DNA of 7,476 nt from Candidatus Omnitrophota bacterium (lineage in GTDB: Bacteria; Omnitrophota; Gorgyraeia; Duberdicusellales; 4484-171). The DNA is taken from positions 1 through 7,476 of the forward strand of contig JALOBR010000074.1 of NCBI GenBank assembly GCA_023228195.1. The letters run 5' to 3'. A model generated the notes under the pieces. That model was not told the origin of the DNA, did not search any database, and saw nothing but the letters and a program-made list of their open reading frames with translations. Below are positions 1-5,856 of the stretch, piece after piece (positions within the stretch are counted from its first letter, which is position 1; each line of letters starts with the position of its first letter). Position numbers and translations under genes: made by a program.

Positions 1-976
1 CCGACCCTACGGTTTCAATCAACACGGCAGACAGCCGCTTTAAAATAATATCTCCGACTATGTGCCCATAAGTATCATTTATTTTTTTAAAATCATCTAT
101 ATCAATCATAATTACTCCCAAGTTGCTCTTTTTATACTGCGCGCGCCTAAGTTCTTCTTCGACGCGCTTGTAAAAATGGCCCTTCACAAATAAAAACGTC
201 AGCGAATCCCTTATGGCAAGCTCCTCTGCTTTAGTAAAAAGCGTAGCGCGCTCTAAGACCACAGCAGTAAGGTCGCACATGTCACGAAGCAGCCGGGAAT
301 CATCAAAAGAAAAAGAAGAAGGCGTTTTATTTTCGATACGTACAGTGCCATGGAGAATATCGCCCACAGAAATTGGGCTAGCTATAAGAGAACGGATTTT
401 TCTTTCACGAAAAGCTGATATTTTATTACAATCGAAGCGGAAATCTTTGAACAAATCATCTATTATCAAAGACTGGTTATGCTTTAAAAGCCATTTTTCA
501 ATAATATCTCCGCATTTTTCTTTAATTACATATTCCTCTTTCTTAAAAGAGCGCTCCAGAGAAAGCGAATTTTTATTGAGGACAAAAAGCATTATATTTT
601 CCGCGGACGCAAACACCGAGCATAAAGACTTAAGCAGAAAATCCAATATTTCCTGAAAATTATACAACTCTATCAATTCATGCGAAACCTCAAAGAGAGA
701 TTCTATTTTCTTGGATTTATCCGGAAGCAGAATTGAAATTTTCTTTTTTTCGCAGATATCCTGCGATAAAAGATTTATTTTCTCCTCAAGCTTTTCGGTT
801 TCGATTTGAAAATTTGAAGCTATCTTAAAGTTAATTTTGCGGAATATCCAAAAAATTACAAGAAATATCAGGAGGGCAATTGCGTAGAATAAAAAACTTA
901 CTCTACCTATAATAGAAGCTATTAAGGCAAATCCAAGAAATAATAGCAGGCTTAAGGTTGCAACAAGATTATACAA
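1..976 (-). CDS. GAF-GGDEF membrane-associated signalling protein, partial (3' end beyond left edge)
   Basis: Probable diguanylate cyclase-type regulator (c-di-GMP synthesis from GTP at the membrane), visible for 325 codons. Numbering from the TTG at 976-974: a two-helix hydrophobic hairpin at about 4-45, a basic stretch (RKINFK), a short charged probable coiled coil at about 55-80, a GAF-like domain at about 90-245, then the start of a GGDEF domain at D257. The segment MIDIDDFKKINDTYGH (290-305) followed by GD is characteristic. By alignment with PleD, D292 is the metal ligand and N300 and D309 contact guanine; all three are kept. The usual DxLTGLxNR entry motif is altered to DSLTFLFVK. The GGDEF signature itself lies outside the window, so activity cannot be judged. 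The frame is closed by a TGA at 1018-1016 and offers no ATG or GTG before the membrane segment. TTG is therefore the likely start, overlapping the ABC ATPase gene by 8 bp with only a weak purine stretch upstream. This suggests translational coupling. Confidence 0.85.
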   Translation of the reverse strand, partial: MYNLVATLSLLLFLGFALIASIIGRVSFLFYAIALLIFLVIFWIFRKINFKIASNFQIETEKLEEKINLLSQDICEKKKISILLPDKSKKIESLFEVSHELIELYNFQEILDFLLKSLCSVFASAENIMLFVLNKNSLSLERSFKKEEYVIKEKCGDIIEKWLLKHNQSLIIDDLFKDFRFDCNKISAFRERKIRSLIASPISVGDILHGTVRIENKTPSSFSFDDSRLLRDMCDLTAVVLERATLFTKAEELAIRDSLTFLFVKGHFYKRVEEELRRAQYKKSNLGVIMIDIDDFKKINDTYGHIVGDIILKRLSAVLIETVGS

Positions 977-2072
977 TGGTTTCTTCGTTAGCTGGGTCGA
1001 AAAAATGAACCCGCTTCATATCGAAAACAACCTCTATCATGCTTCCGATAGAAGGTATGTTCGAAGCTTCAACCACCGCCACAAAGATATGTTTTCCGCT
1101 GGAGAGATATACGTAATTCTCCGAACCCATAGTCTCAACAACATCGCAGACTACGGCAACCGTATTATCGGGGGTAGAATTTGATGCAAATAGTTTATCG
1201 TAAATATTTTCCGGGCGTAGGCCTAATATAACCTCTTTATCCATATAAGCTTTAAGCTTATCATACATCCCCTCAAGTATCTTTATCTTAAAATTACCTT
1301 CGTCGAAATAAAGGCTACTATTTTTCTTTATAACTTTTCCTTTCATGAAATTCATCGGGGGAGAACCGATGAACCCTGCGACAAATTTATTAACAGGATT
1401 ATTATAAACGTTTAGGGGGGTATCCAATTGAAGTAAATTCCCATCTTTCATTACGGCGATTCGGTCACCGAGAGTCATTGCTTCCGTTTGGTCATGCGTA
1501 ACATAAATCATTGTAGTTTGAATCTTAAGATGCAGCTTGTGGATTTCCGTGCGCATTTGTACGCGAAGTTTCGCGTCAAGATTGCTAAGCGGTTCGTCAA
1601 AAAGAAAAACAAGGGGCTTTCTTACAATCGCCCTTCCTACAGCAACTCTCTGGCGCTCTCCCCCTGAAAGCTCTCTGGGCTTTCTATTCAATAAATGCGT
1701 TATACTCAATATCAAAGCTGCTTCTTTTACGCGTTTATCTATATCTGTCTTGGCATAATTACGCAGCTTAAGCGCAAATGCCATATTTTCATAAACCGAC
1801 ATATGGGGATAAAGCGCGTAGTTTTGAAAAACCATCGCGATATTTCTATCTTTAGCCGGAACGTTATTTACCAATCTATCCGCAATATAGATTTCTCCTT
1901 CAGTAGGAGATTCAAGGCCGGCAATCATGCGAAGAGTGGTTGATTTACCACATCCGGAAGGCCCAAGAAGAACGAGGAATTCTTTATTCTCAACACCCAA
2001 ACTAACATTCTTAACGGCAAGAGAATCGCCGTTATAGCTTTTAACTACATTTTTAAGGCTAACTTGTGCCAT
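969..2072 (-). CDS. ABC transporter ATP-binding protein, MsmK/UgpC/MalK type
   Basis: Cytoplasmic ATPase subunit of a carbohydrate-type (CUT1) ABC importer, 367 aa, close to the usual 360-380 aa of this family. Visible motifs: Walker A GPSGCGKST (37-45), Q-loop around Q83 in VFQNYALYPHMSV, ABC signature LSGGERQRVAVGRA (135-148), Walker B LVFLFDEP (154-161) with catalytic E160, D-loop SNLDA (163-167), and H-loop H193 in YVTHDQTEA. After GFIGSPPMNF (233-242) comes the C-terminal TOBE/regulatory part, with the family hallmark LRPEN (285-289). The nucleotide-binding domain looks fully functional. No permease or solute-binding gene lies next to it, so it may serve permeases encoded elsewhere, as MsmK-type shared ATPases do; that is inference. 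The ATG at 2072 precedes MAQVSLKNV, the normal family N-terminus. The upstream sequence is AT-rich with no clear Shine-Dalgarno motif. The substrate cannot be told from the sequence, so I leave the symbol empty. Confidence 0.93.
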   Translation of the reverse strand: MAQVSLKNVVKSYNGDSLAVKNVSLGVENKEFLVLLGPSGCGKSTTLRMIAGLESPTEGEIYIADRLVNNVPAKDRNIAMVFQNYALYPHMSVYENMAFALKLRNYAKTDIDKRVKEAALILSITHLLNRKPRELSGGERQRVAVGRAIVRKPLVFLFDEPLSNLDAKLRVQMRTEIHKLHLKIQTTMIYVTHDQTEAMTLGDRIAVMKDGNLLQLDTPLNVYNNPVNKFVAGFIGSPPMNFMKGKVIKKNSSLYFDEGNFKIKILEGMYDKLKAYMDKEVILGLRPENIYDKLFASNSTPDNTVAVVCDVVETMGSENYVYLSSGKHIFVAVVEASNIPSIGSMIEVVFDMKRVHFFDPANEETIV

Positions 2073-2129
2073 ATTTTTTAAGATTTAGGAAAGAGTGTAA
2101 ATAGAAAAATCAATAATTAAAATGCCGAA

Positions 2130-2151
2130 TAAAACATAATTTTATGTTTTA
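2130..2151. repeat. AT-rich hairpin between accD and the ABC ATPase gene
   Basis: Perfect inverted repeat: AAAACATA (2131-2138) and TATGTTTT (2143-2150), extended by a T/A pair at 2130/2151, around a four-base loop. It starts about a dozen bases downstream of the accD stop on the transcribed strand. It could be a weak terminator or an mRNA-end stabiliser separating accD from the ABC gene. The stem has only one G-C pair and the T-run after it is interrupted, so a strong intrinsic terminator is unlikely. The rest of the 91-bp gap (2073-2163) is AT-rich, and I find no promoter in it that I would defend. Confidence 0.35.
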
Positions 2152-2163
2152 CTTAAAGAGATG

Positions 2164-3003
2164 TCAAGTTAAATAATATAATAATTTGGATAAAATCGCT
2201 TTTAAATCTTTTCTACTCACTACCATATCTAAAAGGCCATGCTCTAAGTTAAATTCAGAGGTCTGAAAGCCTTTAGGCAAATCCTGTTTTATTGTCTGTT
2301 TTATAACTCGCGGTCCGGTAAAGCCTATTAAAGCCCCCGGCTCGGCAATAATTACATCGCCTATTCCCGCAAACGATGCCATGATGCCTGCCATTGTCGG
2401 ATGCGTTAGCACGGAGATAAACGGCAAACGCGCTTCTTTCAAGCGCGAAAGGGCCCCGCATGTCTTTGCCATCTGCATAAGGCTAAGAAGCCCCTCATAC
2501 ATACGCGCTCCTCCGCCGGAGCCCGATACAATAATTACCGGCAGCTTTTTGTCAATTGCGTACTCTATCAAACGGGTAATTTTTTCACCCACCACAGACC
2601 CCATTGAGCCCATGATAAAACGGGAATCTGTGACTGCGAGAACAATATTTTTTTTGTTTATTTTTGCTTCACCGGTTATTATCGCGTCTTTCAATCCGGT
2701 TTCCTCTGCATCTTCTTTTAATTTATCTTTGTAGGATTTGGGGCCTGCAAAATTAAGAGGGTCTAAAGATTCCATATCCTTATCAAATTCTTTAAAAGTA
2801 TCGGCATCCGCAAGTAATTCTATGCGCTCCCAACAAACAAGAGAAAAATGGTAATTGCATTTAGGGCACACTTTGAAATTTTCCTGCAGTATTTTATTAA
2901 AAATAAGGTGGGAACAACTGGGGCATTTACTCCAAAGCCCGCCAGGCATTTCCTTTTTTCTTCTTGCCAGAGTATAACGAAATGGTTTTTTGAATATTCT
3001 CAT
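2164..3003 (-). CDS. accD: acetyl-CoA carboxylase carboxyltransferase subunit beta (AccD)
   Basis: Beta subunit of the cytoplasmic acetyl-CoA carboxyltransferase. With AccA it moves the carboxyl group from carboxybiotin on AccB to acetyl-CoA, giving malonyl-CoA for fatty acid synthesis. The 279 aa are slightly short of E. coli AccD (304 aa), with full family content. An N-terminal zinc ribbon has C27/C30 and C46/C49, preceded by the typical PGGLWSKCP. The crotonase-fold carboxyltransferase domain contains GSMGSVVGEK (132-141), the glycine-rich GSGGGARMYEG (161-171), HPTMAGIMASFA (201-212) and IAEPGALIGFTGPRVI (219-234). One departure: the usual T(M/T)GG is TMAG here, with Ala205 for the first Gly. 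The stop is TGA. The ATG at 3003 is the only start after an in-frame TAA at 3015-3013. The nearest GGAG is about 19 bases upstream, so ribosome binding looks weak. The gene begins 36 bp after the DUF1015 gene and probably shares its transcript. accA and the biotin carrier are not in the window. Confidence 0.97.
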   Translation of the reverse strand: MRIFKKPFRYTLARRKKEMPGGLWSKCPSCSHLIFNKILQENFKVCPKCNYHFSLVCWERIELLADADTFKEFDKDMESLDPLNFAGPKSYKDKLKEDAEETGLKDAIITGEAKINKKNIVLAVTDSRFIMGSMGSVVGEKITRLIEYAIDKKLPVIIVSGSGGGARMYEGLLSLMQMAKTCGALSRLKEARLPFISVLTHPTMAGIMASFAGIGDVIIAEPGALIGFTGPRVIKQTIKQDLPKGFQTSEFNLEHGLLDMVVSRKDLKAILSKLLYYLT

Positions 3004-3039
3004 AGTAGCATCTTACTTCTTTCTCCGCTTTTATACAAC

Positions 3040-4242
3040 TCAAGCCGCAAATCTTCGTATGGCTATTCCGCTGGAAACCTTGGGATAGAAATACGTCGAC
3101 TTCTGAGGCAGGCGATAGCCGCGATTTGCTATATCAAATACTGCCGAAAGAGATACAGATTTTAGGATAAAAGCGGTTTTATCAGAACCTGAGAGTTTTC
3201 TTGCTTCTTTTATGTCGTGTGTATATTGAATGCCACCTTTTGTTTTAATCATAGGGAAAACAAACTGATGCAATAGATAAGTATTGAGCTTCTTATATGG
3301 AGATGCCGGGAAAAGCTTATTAAGGATAGCTTCATTTTTCAACCTCAAAAAATAAAATTTTCCCCGTCTGTAAACGCCGAAAGAAAATTTCTTTTCCTTT
3401 TCAAGTTTACAAGTAATGGCATTATCACTTTTAACTTCTTTTACGTCAAAATATCCGGCAAACGCACAAAGCGCACCATCAAAATCCGGCACCGAGATTA
3501 CCCTATGAGTAGGAAGTATTACGAGTCCAGGCTGCGCGTCTGTTATATAGCTCATTATATAATTAAGATTTTCAAAACGCTTTTTGTTCCTTTTGTAATA
3601 ACCGGAAGCCACCTCGAAACGATGATGCCCGTCAGCTATTACGAGATTCTTGCCACTCACCTGTGAACATATCTTTTCTATGGTATCTTTGTCGGTTATC
3701 TTCCAAACCCGGTTTTCATTTCCATCTAAATCCCTAAATTTCATAAACGGTTTTTTACCGCGATACCGGTTATACAATGTGTGGAAATAAGCAATTCTTT
3801 TAGGCGCTATCACAAATATCGGGCTTAGGTTGGCCTCGACCTCCTCTATTACTTTTTTACGGTCTTCCTTGGGAGCGCTCAAAGTATATTCATGAGGGAA
3901 AATTGATCCTTTTTCGTTTATTTTTAAAAGCGAAAGGAACCCGAAACGGCTAAATTTGTTCTTCCCGATTTTAAATTTTTGTTCGTAAAGAAATATAGAT
4001 TCATCAACATCATCCACCAATACCTGCTTAGCAATCCAATTGCGCAGACGCTCGCCTATTTCTTTGTAGTCGTTATTGGTTGCGATGAGAATATTTGAAA
4101 AATTATAAGGGGATTTTCTTTTTAATAAATAAAGCTGCTTTTTGCTTATAACATCGTATGGCGGGCAAGTAAGCGCAGAAAAATTCCGGGAAAATGAAGG
4201 ATTGTAGTATGTAGCCCTGAAAGGCCTTATTGTATCTGTCAT
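3040..4242 (-). CDS. DUF1015 family protein, function not established here
   Basis: A soluble 400-aa protein with no signal peptide or membrane segment, matching the DUF1015 family from end to end. Recognisable conserved blocks are IRPFRATYY (5-13), CPPYDVIS (26-33), PHEYT (116-120) followed by a charged helix and NLSPIFVIAP (138-147), VIADGHHRFEVASGYY (201-216), LPTHRVI (243-249) and the C-terminal LPQKSTYFYPKVSSG (378-392). The DGHHR block resembles the catalytic or nucleotide-binding segment of ParB/sulfiredoxin-fold proteins, some of which are free-serine kinases. A small-molecule kinase role is therefore possible, but this is inference. The length is normal for the family and nothing looks broken. 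The ATG at 4242 precedes MTDTIRPFRA, the expected N-terminus; the bases upstream (TTTTAAATTTA) show no Shine-Dalgarno motif. It lies 56 bp after the zinc-ribbon gene and 36 bp before accD, all on one strand, so co-transcription is likely. Its neighbours do not reveal its job. Confidence 0.9.
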   Translation of the reverse strand: MTDTIRPFRATYYNPSFSRNFSALTCPPYDVISKKQLYLLKRKSPYNFSNILIATNNDYKEIGERLRNWIAKQVLVDDVDESIFLYEQKFKIGKNKFSRFGFLSLLKINEKGSIFPHEYTLSAPKEDRKKVIEEVEANLSPIFVIAPKRIAYFHTLYNRYRGKKPFMKFRDLDGNENRVWKITDKDTIEKICSQVSGKNLVIADGHHRFEVASGYYKRNKKRFENLNYIMSYITDAQPGLVILPTHRVISVPDFDGALCAFAGYFDVKEVKSDNAITCKLEKEKKFSFGVYRRGKFYFLRLKNEAILNKLFPASPYKKLNTYLLHQFVFPMIKTKGGIQYTHDIKEARKLSGSDKTAFILKSVSLSAVFDIANRGYRLPQKSTYFYPKVSSGIAIRRFAA

Positions 4243-4298
4243 TAAATTTAAAAGATTTTGCCGATTATTTTTGCAAAGCTTAAAAGGAAAAAACCGGG

Positions 4299-4526
4299 TT
4301 ATTTTTTATTGCAGTTTTTACTATTCGGACAATCACAGGATTTATTTTTTTTATAATCCGTGGCATAGAAACCGCTGCCTTTAAAAATCAAGCCGCTTCC
4401 CGCGCCTATCTTTTTTTTACTTACAGCCTTGCATTTCGGGCATTCTATCTTTTTCTGTTCATTTATTTTGTGAAAAGCCTCAAAATGATGGCCGCATTTT
4501 GTACATTCGTAATCGTATGTTGGCAT
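4299..4526 (-). CDS. FmdB-family small zinc-ribbon protein
   Basis: A 75-aa cytoplasmic protein with the start typical of FmdB-type regulatory proteins, MPTYDYECTKCGHHFE, and one zinc ribbon formed by C8/C11 and C29/C32. The next part, AGSGLIFKGSGFYATDY (42-58), is the other conserved block of this family. The last 12 residues are lysine- and cysteine-rich, with C64, C66 and C72, and could bind extra metal or be disordered. The family is often annotated as a putative transcriptional regulator after FmdB of methylotrophs, but the actual role is generally unproven. The start is well supported: GGGAGG at 4540-4535 sits eight bases before the ATG and is the best ribosome-binding site in the window. 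A candidate promoter lies directly upstream. The gene follows dnaJ after a repeat-rich 147-bp spacer and precedes the DUF1015 gene by 56 bp. Confidence 0.92.
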   Translation of the reverse strand: MPTYDYECTKCGHHFEAFHKINEQKKIECPKCKAVSKKKIGAGSGLIFKGSGFYATDYKKNKSCDCPNSKNCNKK

Positions 4527-4534
4527 GGCAAAAA

Positions 4535-4540
4535 CCTCCC
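4535..4540 (-). promoter_or_regulatory. strong Shine-Dalgarno site of the zinc-ribbon gene
   Basis: GGGAGG on the minus strand, followed by TTTTTGCC and the ATG at 4526, gives an eight-base spacer. None of the other visible starts (dnaJ, DUF1015, accD, ABC ATPase, GGDEF protein) has a site of this quality. This suggests that the small protein is made at a higher rate or that its translation does not depend on coupling. Confidence 0.8.
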
Positions 4541-4544
4541 TGAT

Positions 4545-4572
4545 ATTATATACAGAAAGTTAAAAGTTGCAA
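4545..4572 (-). promoter_or_regulatory. candidate sigma70-type promoter upstream of the zinc-ribbon gene
   Basis: On the minus strand TTGCAA (4572-4567, 4 of 6 matches to TTGACA) is followed after 16 bases by a perfect TATAAT (4550-4545). The predicted transcription start, about six or seven bases further on, falls at about 4539-4538, inside the Shine-Dalgarno sequence. The leader would then be only about 12 nt and would trim that site. Either initiation occurs a little earlier (about 4541), or the match is fortuitous in AT-rich DNA. Confidence 0.4.
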
Positions 4573-4577
4573 GTTCC
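4557..4577. repeat. three heptamers of the form AAGTTNN
   Basis: Plus-strand units AAGTTAA (4557-4563), AAGTTGC (4564-4570) and AAGTTCC (4571-4577) lie head to tail. The candidate -35 box lies within them. This is a short, low-complexity array that might be chance or the remnant of a longer one. Confidence 0.45.
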
Positions 4578-4583
4578 TTAAAC

Positions 4584-4671
4584 ACAAATTATCGCGAATC
4601 AGGAGACAAATTACCACGAATAAATTCCTCTTTATTCTTGGACATTCGTTTCAAATTAGTAGCTATTCGCG
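4584..4671. repeat. CGAAT-type repeat with nested dyad symmetry, directly after dnaJ
   Basis: Two direct copies, ACAAATTATCGCGAAT (4584-4599) and ACAAATTACCACGAAT (4606-4621), match at 14 of 16 bases with a 22-bp period. They face inverted partners: CGCGAAT (4593-4599) with ATTCGCG (4665-4671), and ACGAAT (4616-4621) with ATTCGT (4644-4649). At the centre GAATAAA (4618-4624) and TTTATTC (4631-4637) form a perfect 7-bp stem with a six-base loop. The element ends 2 bp from the dnaJ stop codon. It contains no open reading frame of note and no T-run typical of an intrinsic terminator. It looks like a mobile or amplified intergenic repeat, and may fold in RNA at the 3' end of the dnaJ message. Confidence 0.6.
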
Positions 4672-4673
4672 TA

Positions 4674-5789
4674 TTAGGCTTCGCCCCGCTCTTTTGCTAT
4701 TTCAAGTAAAACGTCTCTTTCGTTGACAGATAGCCTTTTTGGTATTTCTATTTCAACTTCAACTAACTCATCGCCTAATCTTTTTGTACGTAAATTAGCT
4801 ATTCCTTTCCCTTTAAGCCTGAAAACTGCGTTTGGCTGAGTTCCGGATGGAATATTCATTTTAACATTTCCTGACAAAGTCGGAACTTCAAACTCTGCGC
4901 CAAGCATGGCCTTAAAAACGTTTATTTTTACTTTGCATCTGACATCATCGCCTTGCCTCTGGAAAAGAATATGCGGTTTTACTCCGATATGCAAATACAA
5001 TTCACCGTATCCGCCTTCCCCATAATTACCTTCACCTTTTAGGCGAAGCACAGAGCCATCATCGACTCCCTGCGGTATTGTCACCTTAACTTGCTTTTTA
5101 GTCTTTATCCTGCCCTGGCCTGAGCATTTTGAACAGCGATTTTTAAACGTTGCGCCTTCACCGCGACAAGTAGGACAGGTTTGCGAAAAGCTTATAAAAC
5201 CCATGCCGCTGGACACTACCCCTCTACCGCGGCACGTAGGACAAGTTTCTTTTTTTGAACCTGGTTGGGCACCACTTCCATTACACTGTGAACAATTTTC
5301 GAAGTGGTAGAAAGAAATTTCCTTCTCTGCTCCAAAAGCAGCCTCTTCAAGCGTTACCATCATTTCGATTTGAATATCTTCGCCGTGACGCCTGCGGCCC
5401 TGCTGACGGCCGGAAGACTCAAACCCGCCAAATCCAAGGTCAGAAAAAAATTCTTCGAAAATACTGCCAAAATCTCCCTGCGCTGCGCCCTGACGGCCTC
5501 TAAAAATATCCGAGAAATCAGCGTTTTTGAAAATGTCTTCGGTAGAATAACGCGAATCAACGCCCGCATGGCCATACTGATCATAAAGCTGTTTCTTGCC
5601 GGAGTCGCTTAAAACCGCATAAGCTTCGGAAAGCTCTTTAAACTTCTCTTCAGCTTCCTTCTTTTTTTCAGGAGCAACCCTGTCAGGATGATATTGCATG
5701 ACCAGTTGCCGGTATGCCCGCTTTATCTCCTCAACAGAAGCAGTCTTCTTCACACCTAAAATTTCGTAGTAATCTCTTTGAGTGCTCAT
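4674..5789 (-). CDS. dnaJ: chaperone protein DnaJ (Hsp40, type I)
   Basis: Co-chaperone that delivers unfolded clients to DnaK and stimulates its ATPase activity in the cytoplasm. The 371 aa match the usual length (E. coli 376 aa). Domains in order: J-domain (about 5-72) with the essential HPD at 34-36; a Gly/Phe-containing linker (about 85-135); the cysteine-rich zinc domain with four CxxCxGxG repeats starting at C166, C183, C205 and C219; and the C-terminal substrate-binding domains ending in a probable dimerisation segment rich in acidic residues and valine. All catalytic and zinc-binding residues are present, so it looks fully functional. The start MSTQRDYYEILGV is canonical. The gene follows dnaK by 67 bp in the same direction, as in many bacteria. 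The spacer consists of repeats and the bases just before the ATG (ACTGAAACA) show no Shine-Dalgarno motif, so its translation may be inefficient or depend on another mechanism. Confidence 0.98.
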   Translation of the reverse strand: MSTQRDYYEILGVKKTASVEEIKRAYRQLVMQYHPDRVAPEKKKEAEEKFKELSEAYAVLSDSGKKQLYDQYGHAGVDSRYSTEDIFKNADFSDIFRGRQGAAQGDFGSIFEEFFSDLGFGGFESSGRQQGRRRHGEDIQIEMMVTLEEAAFGAEKEISFYHFENCSQCNGSGAQPGSKKETCPTCRGRGVVSSGMGFISFSQTCPTCRGEGATFKNRCSKCSGQGRIKTKKQVKVTIPQGVDDGSVLRLKGEGNYGEGGYGELYLHIGVKPHILFQRQGDDVRCKVKINVFKAMLGAEFEVPTLSGNVKMNIPSGTQPNAVFRLKGKGIANLRTKRLGDELVEVEIEIPKRLSVNERDVLLEIAKERGEA

Positions 5790-5794
5790 TGTTT

Positions 5795-5840
5795 CAGTTA
5801 TCAGCTGTCAGTTATCAGCTGTCAGCTGCTGAGAGCTGAC
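5795..5840. repeat. 14-bp tandem repeat plus hairpin in the dnaK-dnaJ spacer
   Basis: The unit CAGTTATCAGCTGT occurs twice, perfectly, at 5795-5808 and 5809-5822, and a third copy begins and then diverges. It is followed by an inverted repeat, GTCAGCT (5821-5827) with AGCTGAC (5834-5840), around a six-base loop. Further CTGA/TCAG-like words continue to about 5856. The repeats fill the spacer almost to the dnaJ start codon. This type of CAGCTG/ATCAG intergenic array has no coding sense, although one frame reads as a misleading serine/glutamine-rich peptide. Confidence 0.75.
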
Positions 5841-5856
5841 GACTGATGGCTGAGAG

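Noticed and set aside
213..656. 147-codon plus-strand open frame rich in Ser, Arg and Lys
   Set aside because: It lies antisense to the GAF region of the signalling protein, whose translation has clear domain sense. The plus-strand peptide is of low complexity and matches no family I recognise.
2273..2461. 62-codon minus-strand frame inside accD
   Set aside because: It is an alternative frame within a well-conserved AccD region, with no domain sense and no ribosome-binding site.
4243..4276. Promoter before the DUF1015 gene (TTGCAA with a distant TAAATT)
   Set aside because: The spacing is 20 bases and the -10 box would touch the start codon.
4285..4310. Terminator-like AAAAAA/CCGG/TTTTTT stretch at the end of the zinc-ribbon gene
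   Set aside because: The only pairing is A-T homopolymer across a loop. It gives no stable stem and overlaps the Lys codons and stop.
4616..4637. Intrinsic terminator after dnaJ
   Set aside because: A perfect 7-bp stem exists, but it is AT-only apart from one pair and lacks a following T-run, so I treat it as part of the repeat rather than a terminator.
5255..5612. Overlapping plus- and minus-strand frames inside dnaJ
   Set aside because: They are shadows of the intact dnaJ coding sequence with no recognisable motifs.
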